NCBI GenBank assembly: GCA_047639575.1
Contig: JBLIOB010000088.1
Span: 1 to 14,765, forward strand
DNA length: 14,765 nucleotides
Origin: JBLIOB01 sp047639575
Lineage (GTDB): Bacteria > Bacteroidota > Bacteroidia > Flavobacteriales_D > Parvicellaceae
Direction of reading: 5' to 3'
Below the pieces are notes generated by a model, which made no database searches, was not told where the DNA came from, and saw nothing but the letters and a program-made list of their open reading frames with translations. Every line of letters starts with the position of its first letter. The stretch's first letter is position 1. A program made the position numbers and the translations under genes. Shown one piece after another: positions 6,446 through 13,556 of this stretch.

Positions 6446-8917
6446 TCAAATTGGATCGACATCTAATCTTATAATACTGGATTTATAAGTTTTGTGCTTT
6501 TTAATATCAAGGACGCAACTGCTAACAAAGCTTTTAATCTTCTTAGGCGAAGCTTTTCGATCAAACTTTATTAATATATTCATTAAGTAAAAGTTCCTGA
6601 TTCTCGAGACTGAAGGAGCTTCTGGACCTAAGACCCATCCACCCAGTTGGTCTTGAAGTAGTTTAACAAGATATTGAGCTGACTGATCACAAACACCTCT
6701 ATCTCTATGCTTCACCGTAATTTGAATCAATCTATAAAATGGCGGGTAATGGAAATTTCTACGTTCCAATAATTCCTGATGATACATTCCTTCGTAATCA
6801 TTAGTCATTACTTTTTGAATAATCCAGTGGTTAGGATTCCATGTCTGAATAATCACTTCACCCCTTTTCTTTTTCCTACCGGCTCTTCCACTTACCTGAG
6901 CCATTAATTGGTAGGATCTTTCGAAAGCCCTAAAATCAGGAAAGTTTAACATCTGATCGGCATTTAGTATTCCCACTAAAGAGACATTATCAAAGTCTAA
7001 GCCTTTAGTTACCATTTGAGTTCCAACCAAAACATCCACTTCTCGTTGCTCAAAAGCGCCTAAAATGTTTTGATAAGCATGTTTTGATCTAGTGGTGTCT
7101 AAATCCATCCGGGCCACTTTCGCTTTCGGAAGAAATTTAGCTAAATCCTCTTCTATCTTTTCCGTGCCAAAGCCTAACATATTAAGCTTATGACTTCCAC
7201 ATCCTTCGCAGGTTTTTGGCGGTTGAATAGAATATCCACAATAATGACAACTTAATTTACGCTGATACTTATGGTACGTTAGACTCACATCGCATCTGGT
7301 GCAATTAGGAACCCAACCACAATCTTCACAATTCCATTGAGGCGTATATCCTCTACGATTTTGAAAAAGGATGATTTGTTCCCCTTTTTCCAAAGCGGAA
7401 TGCATTTTTCGAAGTAAGAAAGAACTGAAATGTTCGCTCATTTTCTTTTTTCGATGCTCTTCTTTAACATCAGCGACCAGAACTTCTGGTAACTGAAGAC
7501 CTCCATATCTTTTAGTCAGCTGGGCCAAACCGTATCGTCCTTGGTTTGCATTCCAAAAAGATTCAATAGACGGAGTTGCTGATCCAAGAATCACTTTCGC
7601 TCCTGTTAAATGAGCTAACATTATTGAAGCATCCCGAGCATGGTATCTTGGTGCTGGATCGTACTGTTTAAAAGAGTTCTCATGTTCTTCATCAACAATT
7701 ATTAAATCTAAATTCTTAAATGGAAGAAACAACGATGACCTTGCCCCCAAAATTATGTCATAACCTTGACCAGTAAGAACATTATTCCAGATTTCAACTC
7801 TTTCGTTCGCATTAAATTTCGAATGATAAACTCCTACTCGATCTCCGAAATATTTCCTTAAACGATTTATTATTTGAGTGGTGAGGGCTATTTCTGGCAA
7901 TAAATAAAGAACCTTGCCGCCTTTTGCAATTGCGTCTTGCATTTGCTTTACGTAAACTTCCGTTTTACCACTACCTGTTACACCATATAGTAAACAAACC
8001 TGTTGCGATTTAAATGATTCAGTAATTGCTTTATTTGCTTCCGTCTGCTCTTCACTTAATGCTTTAACCTCTTCAATTGCTCCATCGAACCGTTCTAATC
8101 TTCCAATTTCCTTATCATATAATTCAAAAATGCCCTTTTTAACTAATTGATTAGTTTGAGAAGAAGTTGAATTTGTGATCTTTTGAAGTGCAGTTTTCTT
8201 TACCTCAATTGATGCATTAGAATAGCGCTGACTTTGCTCGATATATCGCATCAGCAATTCCAGCTGTTTGGGAGCCCTGGACAAATCATCAAAAGCTATT
8301 TTTAAGGTTTCTTCATTTTCAAATTCTTCAGTAAGCTTGATGTAGCTTTCGATTTTTGGCTTATATCGTTCCTTAAGCTCCTCTTCAATAAGTACCACTC
8401 GCTTATCAATTAGGGATTTCACCAACGGATAAACAGTCTTTTGATCTAATATTTCGGAAATCTCTAATAGGCTCAAAACCTCCCTAATCTCTAACGCCTC
8501 AGTAATTAAAAATTCTTTGTCGGTTAAAGAGTCATAATCAAACTCAAAACCAAGATTCAACACAATTCTAGTTTCACTTGCTAATTTTAGAGCGCTTGGA
8601 AGTGCTGCCACTTGGACTTCACCAATAGTACACATATAATACTCTGATATCCACTCCCAAAATTTGAACTGTTCTTCAGTCGCAATGGGTAATTCGTCCA
8701 AAACATTTTCAATGTATTTTGCTTGATAAGCGCTTGGAGCCGTTTCATGAACTTTCCGAATCAAAGCAGAATATCTTTTCCTTTTTCCAAATTCTACAAT
8801 CACTCGCTGACCAGGAACTACAACATCTGTTAAATCATGAGGCACCCGATAAGTATAAAGGTTGGGAACCGATACAGGAAGAATGACATCAACAAATTTT
8901 GTTATCCTTTTATCCAT
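6446..8917 (-). CDS. priA: Primosomal protein N' (replication restart helicase PriA)
   Basis: An 823-residue 3'-5' DNA helicase that recognises stalled or repaired replication forks and starts reloading of the replicative helicase. The N-terminal 3'-DNA-binding domain occupies about residues 5-105, followed by a winged-helix-like region. The helicase core shows Walker A GVTGSGKT (312-319), the DEEH box (409-412), GSATPS (445-450), GTQMVTKGLDF (632-642) and QVSGRAGR (674-681). Eight zinc-ligand cysteines, C530, C533, C539, C542, C557, C560, C570 and C573, are all present in four CxxC pairs. Bacteroidota homologues are longer than the roughly 730-residue E. coli protein, so the extra length, mainly at 120-300, is not surprising. 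The ATG lies only 3 bases after the pfkA stop, so the two are probably co-transcribed and translationally coupled. Confidence 0.97.
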   Translation of the reverse strand: MDKRITKFVDVILPVSVPNLYTYRVPHDLTDVVVPGQRVIVEFGKRKRYSALIRKVHETAPSAYQAKYIENVLDELPIATEEQFKFWEWISEYYMCTIGEVQVAALPSALKLASETRIVLNLGFEFDYDSLTDKEFLITEALEIREVLSLLEISEILDQKTVYPLVKSLIDKRVVLIEEELKERYKPKIESYIKLTEEFENEETLKIAFDDLSRAPKQLELLMRYIEQSQRYSNASIEVKKTALQKITNSTSSQTNQLVKKGIFELYDKEIGRLERFDGAIEEVKALSEEQTEANKAITESFKSQQVCLLYGVTGSGKTEVYVKQMQDAIAKGGKVLYLLPEIALTTQIINRLRKYFGDRVGVYHSKFNANERVEIWNNVLTGQGYDIILGARSSLFLPFKNLDLIIVDEEHENSFKQYDPAPRYHARDASIMLAHLTGAKVILGSATPSIESFWNANQGRYGLAQLTKRYGGLQLPEVLVADVKEEHRKKKMSEHFSSFLLRKMHSALEKGEQIILFQNRRGYTPQWNCEDCGWVPNCTRCDVSLTYHKYQRKLSCHYCGYSIQPPKTCEGCGSHKLNMLGFGTEKIEEDLAKFLPKAKVARMDLDTTRSKHAYQNILGAFEQREVDVLVGTQMVTKGLDFDNVSLVGILNADQMLNFPDFRAFERSYQLMAQVSGRAGRKKKRGEVIIQTWNPNHWIIQKVMTNDYEGMYHQELLERRNFHYPPFYRLIQITVKHRDRGVCDQSAQYLVKLLQDQLGGWVLGPEAPSVSRIRNFYLMNILIKFDRKASPKKIKSFVSSCVLDIKKHKTYKSSIIRLDVDPI

Positions 8918-8920
8918 AAA

Positions 8921-9901
8921 CTATTTAGAAAGTATTGTAGCTAAATCAAGAAGGTCTTTACGAATTTCTTTATTGTGTTTCACGGCTGAGGTAAATGGGG
9001 TAAAGCAAACTTCATTTTTCATGACACCTACCATTTCCCCTCTTCTACCTGAGAGCAATGCCTTAATGGACTCAGCGCCAAGTATAGAAGCCAACAATCG
9101 ATCTGCCGCACTTGGACTTCCCCCTCGTTGCATATGTCCTAATATGGAAACTCTAGTGTCGTAATGTGTAAAATTTTCCTGAATTTTTCTCTGCACCTCT
9201 AAGGCTCCTCCAGTATCATCACCTTCCGCAACCAAAATAATGCTGCTCTTTTTATTGTTTCTCCATCCTGTTTCGAGCGTCTCAATCAGTGCTTTAATAT
9301 AAGTCTTGGTTTCAGGGATTAAAATTGCTTCTGCTCCCACTGCAATGCCCGATCGAAGTGCTATAAATCCTGCATCTTTCCCCATTACCTCTACAATAAA
9401 GAGTCGGTCATGCGAATTGGCCGTATCGCGAATTTTATCTACTGCTTCAATAACTGTATTCAACGCAGTATCATATCCGATAGTGAAATCTGTTCCGTAA
9501 AGATCATTGTCAATCGTTCCTGGAATTCCAATTACTGGAAAGTTATAGGTGTTTCCGAAAATTTCAGCACCGGTGAAAGTTCCATTACCTCCTATAACAA
9601 TCAATGCATCAATATTTTCTTTTCTGATAGTTTGAAAGGCCAATTCTCTTCCTTCGGCACTATAAAATTCCTTACTTCTGGCGGATTTCAAAATTGTTCC
9701 ACCTCTTTGAAGGATGTTACTAACATCATGAGAACCGAATATTTTCACTTCATGGTCGATTAATCCATCATAACCTCGGTAGATAGCAGTAACTTGAACA
9801 TTGCTGTGCAACCCTTGTCTAACAACAGCCCGAATGCATGCATTCATACCTGGAGCATCGCCTCCGGATGTTAATACTCCAATGTTTTTAATTTCACTCA
9901 T
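8921..9901 (-). CDS. pfkA: ATP-dependent 6-phosphofructokinase
   Basis: A 326-residue group A phosphofructokinase, close to the usual 320, which phosphorylates fructose 6-phosphate to the 1,6-bisphosphate in glycolysis. The nucleotide site begins with TSGGDAPGMNA (11-21). The catalytic TIDND has D131 and D133, and the substrate residues R166, E226, R250 and H256 are present. R24, R28 and E191 match E. coli allosteric-site residues R21, R25 and E187. G107 at the position that separates ATP (Gly) from pyrophosphate (Asp) enzymes points to ATP. One residue is unusual: the motif normally written GGDGS/T reads GGNGT, so N106 replaces the aspartate equivalent to E. coli D103, which lies at the Mg-ATP site. 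The enzyme otherwise looks intact and probably active. The gene heads the minus-strand group with priA 3 bases downstream. Confidence 0.96.
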   Translation of the reverse strand: MSEIKNIGVLTSGGDAPGMNACIRAVVRQGLHSNVQVTAIYRGYDGLIDHEVKIFGSHDVSNILQRGGTILKSARSKEFYSAEGRELAFQTIRKENIDALIVIGGNGTFTGAEIFGNTYNFPVIGIPGTIDNDLYGTDFTIGYDTALNTVIEAVDKIRDTANSHDRLFIVEVMGKDAGFIALRSGIAVGAEAILIPETKTYIKALIETLETGWRNNKKSSIILVAEGDDTGGALEVQRKIQENFTHYDTRVSILGHMQRGGSPSAADRLLASILGAESIKALLSGRRGEMVGVMKNEVCFTPFTSAVKHNKEIRKDLLDLATILSK

Positions 9902-10003
9902 TATTTCATAAAAGTAACAACTTCCAAAAGGAGAAGGTTCAAATGTTGAAAAATTACAATTACTATTTTCAGTTTCTCAGAAAGTCCATGTTAAATTCGC
10001 ACC
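9902..10003. promoter_or_regulatory. Divergent promoter region, pfkA / symporter
   Basis: These 102 bases separate the starts of pfkA (minus) and the sodium:solute symporter (plus), so both promoters should lie here or just inside the genes. I find no convincing TTG-N19-TAnnTTTG pair for either. The nearest -7-like words are TAATTTTT (minus) and TATTTTCA (plus). A small odd palindrome, TTTCT-C-AGAAA, lies at 9973-9983. Confidence 0.4.
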
Positions 10004-12058
10004 ATGAATTTGCACTGGATAGATTGGTCAATTATAGCCGCTTTTCTTATTCTCTCACTTGTAATAGGGCTGAGGTATCGGAAAAAAGCGAGTGGAGGAA
10101 TTGCTAATTTTTTCCTAGGCGGACGAAATCTGCCATGGTATATCGCTGGGCTTTCAATGGTGGCAACCACATTTGCAGCAGATACTCCATTAGCTGTTAC
10201 TGAGCTGACAGCCGAAAATGGTATTGCAGGAAATTGGTTTTGGTGGAACTTTTTAATTGGTGGACTTCTTACCACTTTCTTTTTTGCCCGACTTTGGCGA
10301 AGATCTGGGGTTGTTACTGAAATTGAACTACTAGAATTACGATATTCTGGAAAGCCAGCAGCATTCTTAAGAGGGTTCAAGTCTGTTTATTTAGGAGTTT
10401 TCATGAATTGCCTGGTGATCGCTTGGGTAAATAATGCCATGGCTACACTACTTACTGTTTTCTTTGGCCTAGATATGACCATTGCGCTTTTCTGGGTAGG
10501 CGGATTAATGATCATCGCTACTTTTTATTCGAGTCTATCTGGTTTACTTGGAGTGGCGATTACGGACGCAGTTCAATTTTTCATTGCCATTATCGGGTGT
10601 ATCGTTTTAGCAATACTGGTTCTAAACTCTGGTGAAGTCGGAGGCATGGAAGAAATGAAAGCCACGCTTGACGAGAGCTATTTCAATGTACTTCCACATG
10701 TGTCAAATGACACAACAGTTAGCGAAGGCAATGGTTTTACTTCAGTAACATTAACTTTTGGCGCCATGCTTGCTTTTGTTGGCATGCAATGGTGGGCGAG
10801 TTGGTATCCTGGAGCTGAACCTGGTGGTGGCGGTTACGTTGTTCAAAGAATGAACAGTACTCGTTCAGAAACCGATGCTTTAAAAGCCACTTTATTTTTT
10901 CAAATCGCTCATTATTGTCTTCGCCCCTGGCCCTGGATAATCGTAGCACTTTGTGCAATAATGCTCTATTCTCCTGATTTAAATCATCAGGATCATCAAG
11001 CAGTAATACTAGCCAATGAGATAAAAGGAGGCATTGATGAAAATGCGCTTGGCACTTTTTACTTGAGTCATCCGGAAATTGAGAAAAATGCTGTAACAAG
11101 TGAATACTTGATTTCAGGAATTAAGGATGATCGAGAGTTTTTGGAGGCTTTTCCTGAATATACAGCGGAATTTGACAGTGAAAAAAGATTGCGAGAAACA
11201 GTAGGGTTTACTTTTGCCTCGAAGTTGGGCTATGCATACGTAATGAAAGATTATCTGCCTATAGGGCTTAAGGGACTCCTTTTAGCAGCCTTTCTTGCAG
11301 CATATATGAGTACCATTAGTACACAGATTAATTGGGGTGCCAGCTTTTTAGTAAATGATCTTTATGCCAGGTTTATGAGGCCGAGTAATCGATTTCCTAG
11401 TGAGGAAAAAGCACAGAAAAATTATGTTGGTGCAGCAAGAATTGCGTCTGTACTTATCATGATAATTGGGTTCATTGTTGCTTTCAACATCACTTCGATA
11501 TCTCAGGTATGGGGATGGATTATGGAGTTTGGTGCTGGGATTGGTCTAGTTCTAATTCTAAGGTGGTATTGGTCAAGAATTAATGCCTGGAGTGAAATTG
11601 CTGCTACATTAGCACCGGTCCTTGGATTTTTCATCTTTATGTATGTTGGAGAAGAAATGGCTGAACAGAGTGTAGAGTGGTATGATTGGTATACAACCAA
11701 TAAAATGGCCTTCATATTTAACATTGCATTTACAACCGTAATATGGCTCTTAGTAACTCTATTTACTAGTCGAGAATCGGACCAAACCTTGGCCAAATTT
11801 TACAAAAAAGTACGACCAAGTGGCGGTTGGAATCGTGTTGCAAGACAAAACGGATTAAAGGTCGACAACAAGCCGTTAGCATTTTCTTTTGCGGCTTGGT
11901 TTTCAAGTATATCTATGGTTTACGGCATACTATTCACCATTGGATTCTTAATCTTGCAAGAACCTGGCAAACTTTTGATACCTGCAATAATGAGCATTGC
12001 AGGTTTAATCGGATTAATAGCTTCTTTTAAGTTCCTGTACAAAAACTCCGACAGCTAA
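10004..12058 (+). CDS. Sodium:solute symporter (SSS family)
   Basis: A 684-residue inner-membrane transporter of the SSS family (SGLT/PutP fold) that uses the sodium gradient to import a small solute. The first helix (IDWSIIAAFLILSLVIGL) is followed by the family-typical FFLGGRNLPWYIAGLSMVATTFAADTP-like segment at 37-62. The segment LLLAAFLAAYMSTISTQINWGAS (425-447) matches the helix whose Ser/Thr residues make the Na2 sodium site in vSGLT. A hydrophilic loop of about 90 residues (roughly 325-415), longer than in small SSS members, precedes that helix. About 13-14 membrane helices are visible. The motifs do not identify the substrate; sugar or a related organic solute is a guess. The gene stands alone after a divergent promoter region, with a 96-base gap before the next gene. 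Confidence 0.93.
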   Translation: MNLHWIDWSIIAAFLILSLVIGLRYRKKASGGIANFFLGGRNLPWYIAGLSMVATTFAADTPLAVTELTAENGIAGNWFWWNFLIGGLLTTFFFARLWRRSGVVTEIELLELRYSGKPAAFLRGFKSVYLGVFMNCLVIAWVNNAMATLLTVFFGLDMTIALFWVGGLMIIATFYSSLSGLLGVAITDAVQFFIAIIGCIVLAILVLNSGEVGGMEEMKATLDESYFNVLPHVSNDTTVSEGNGFTSVTLTFGAMLAFVGMQWWASWYPGAEPGGGGYVVQRMNSTRSETDALKATLFFQIAHYCLRPWPWIIVALCAIMLYSPDLNHQDHQAVILANEIKGGIDENALGTFYLSHPEIEKNAVTSEYLISGIKDDREFLEAFPEYTAEFDSEKRLRETVGFTFASKLGYAYVMKDYLPIGLKGLLLAAFLAAYMSTISTQINWGASFLVNDLYARFMRPSNRFPSEEKAQKNYVGAARIASVLIMIIGFIVAFNITSISQVWGWIMEFGAGIGLVLILRWYWSRINAWSEIAATLAPVLGFFIFMYVGEEMAEQSVEWYDWYTTNKMAFIFNIAFTTVIWLLVTLFTSRESDQTLAKFYKKVRPSGGWNRVARQNGLKVDNKPLAFSFAAWFSSISMVYGILFTIGFLILQEPGKLLIPAIMSIAGLIGLIASFKFLYKNSDS

Positions 12059-12065
12059 GGAAAAA

Positions 12066-12095
12066 TTGCGTATTTAATACTTGTAAATTGCTTTG
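12066..12095 (+). promoter_or_regulatory. Candidate promoter for lipoprotein-ABC operon
   Basis: TTG at 12066-12068, a 19-base spacer, then TTGCTTTG at 12088-12095, which differs from the Bacteroidota -7 consensus TAnnTTTG at one base. Transcription would begin near 12102, giving a leader of about 53 bases before the ATG at 12155. This argues against the earlier in-frame ATG at 12098, which would sit at or before the start point. The spacer contains an 11-base odd palindrome, GTATT-T-AATAC (12070-12080). Confidence 0.45.
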
Positions 12096-12154
12096 CCATG
12101 TCGGTTATTTTTTATTACTTGCACGCTACAATTACAGCGAATAATAGAGCGTTC

Positions 12155-13057
12155 ATGAATTACAATATTAAGCACCTAATCCTCGGAGCGGTTGCAGTAT
12201 CAACAATTTTAGTTGGCTGTACTGACCCAACCCCAGATGGGAATGATCCTAACGGAAAAGTCAAAATCCCACCAGACATCATAAATGTTGGTAAAACGTT
12301 TGATGTGAATGGTCAAATTTTTAGTATCCCTTCACCTATGCAAACGGCTATGTTGATTAAGGATTCTGGAGCAGACTTTGATGATTCCTATTTAAACCCT
12401 AAGGACAACGCAGATGGATACAGTACCATGTTTTCAAAGTCGATGAATCTTGGAGTATATGGAGCAGATTTAGGATACTGTACTATTTATGAAAACAACA
12501 ACGCATCTTTAGCTTATCTAACTAGTGTTAGAACATTAGCTAGCGAGGTGGGTGTTGAAAATGCTTTTAATGAATCTCTTATCGAGCGATTCTCTGCTAA
12601 TTCAACGAATCAAGATTCGATGTTAGTCTTCATTTCTGAAGCATACCAATCAGCGGATAACTACTTGAAAACAAATGACAAAAGTGATGTTGCTGGTTTG
12701 ATACTGGCTGGAGGCTGGATTGAAGCTTTACATTTCTCTTGCAGAGTTGCCCTTGATGGTAACAAAGCATTGCAAGCCCGGATTGGCGAACAGAAGAGTA
12801 CACTCAAATCACTTATTGGTTTGTTAAACAGTCTGGAAAGTTCTGGCGATGATTTTGAAGAGTTTGTTTATGGGATGGAGGACCTTTACGGTGCTTTTGA
12901 TCAAGTATCATCTTCCTACAAGTATATTGAGCCTCAAACATATGCTGACAAAAAGCTCACCATTTTTAATTCTACTAACGATGTTGAAATATCTGATGAT
13001 GTTCTCGCGGAAATCGCTTCTCAAGTAGCCGAATTAAGAGATCTAATCACCCAATAA
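12155..13057 (+). CDS. Conserved lipoprotein of unknown function
   Basis: A predicted 300-residue lipoprotein. The signal MNYNIKHLILGAVAVSTILVGC places the lipidated cysteine at C22. A Pro/Asp/Asn-rich tether (TDPTPDGNDPNGK) follows, then a globular, mostly alpha-helical part. A segment with NLGVYGADLGYCTIY (98-112) and a second with AGLILAGGWIEALHFS (about 180-195) resemble motifs I recall from an unnamed Bacteroidota lipoprotein family; that is memory, not a search. I know of no assigned activity. The longest open frame starts at 12098, but the 19 extra residues would spoil the lipoprotein signal, so I use 12155. The next gene begins 9 bases after the stop, pointing to an operon with the small exported protein and the ABC transporter. 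Confidence 0.85.
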   Translation: MNYNIKHLILGAVAVSTILVGCTDPTPDGNDPNGKVKIPPDIINVGKTFDVNGQIFSIPSPMQTAMLIKDSGADFDDSYLNPKDNADGYSTMFSKSMNLGVYGADLGYCTIYENNNASLAYLTSVRTLASEVGVENAFNESLIERFSANSTNQDSMLVFISEAYQSADNYLKTNDKSDVAGLILAGGWIEALHFSCRVALDGNKALQARIGEQKSTLKSLIGLLNSLESSGDDFEEFVYGMEDLYGAFDQVSSSYKYIEPQTYADKKLTIFNSTNDVEISDDVLAEIASQVAELRDLITQ

Positions 13058-13066
13058 TTAAGCAAG

Positions 13067-13513
13067 ATGAAATTAACAATAACAACACTCTTTGCAATGG
13101 CGCTTCTGATTTTAGGATCAATCGCGAATGCTCAAGTAACATGTGATTCGGTTTCAGGAATTGCAAGTAGTTATTTAAATGAAGGTACTGAAAACAGTGT
13201 TTTCATTTCAGATGGTCAGGTTTACAGAGCATTCCTTTCAGATGACGAAGCTGCGGAATTCAATACTACATTTTTTGGTGGAAGCACATATAGAATTGCT
13301 GTGTCTGCTGGGAAAAGAAAAGACTATGTGATTTTCGAAATCAGAGATGAACAAGATATTGTACTTTTCACGAATGCTGATCAGGCAAATGCTCCATACT
13401 GGGATTTTAAAGTTACTAGTACTATGGAGTGCAAAATTCACACGCAATTAGATCCAAACAAAAAAGCGTCTGGCTGTGTAATCATGTTGATTGGATTCGA
13501 AAAGCAAATGTAA
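13067..13513 (+). CDS. Small exported protein, operon with ABC transporter
   Basis: A 148-residue protein with a clear cleavable signal peptide (MKLTITTLFAMALLILGSIANA, cleaved about residue 22). The mature domain of about 126 residues is probably a beta-sandwich, with FFGGSTYRIAVSAG (69-82), an alternating hydrophobic strand (YVIFEIRD), PYWDFKVTSTMEC (110-122) and a C-terminal GCVIMLIGFEK. C26, C122 and C137 could form a disulfide. I recognise no named family. The gene starts 9 bases after the lipoprotein stop and ends 43 bases before the TerB/ABC protein start, so the three are probably one transcript. A periplasmic partner of the lipoprotein or of the transporter is the natural guess. Confidence 0.82.
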   Translation: MKLTITTLFAMALLILGSIANAQVTCDSVSGIASSYLNEGTENSVFISDGQVYRAFLSDDEAAEFNTTFFGGSTYRIAVSAGKRKDYVIFEIRDEQDIVLFTNADQANAPYWDFKVTSTMECKIHTQLDPNKKASGCVIMLIGFEKQM

Positions 13514-13556
13514 TCTCAAGCGCATTACCTACTCTTTAAACCAACACTAACCTAAT

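Noticed and set aside
9991..10380. Minus-strand open frame over the symporter start
   Set aside because: It lies opposite the clearly conserved N-terminal region of the SSS protein and shows no domain of its own.
10737..11099. Minus-strand open frame inside the symporter
   Set aside because: It is antisense to conserved transporter sequence and has a Gln/His-rich translation without features of a real protein.
12098..12154. Upstream ATG at 12098 for the lipoprotein gene
   Set aside because: The added residues precede a complete lipoprotein signal, and the ATG sits at about the predicted transcription start.
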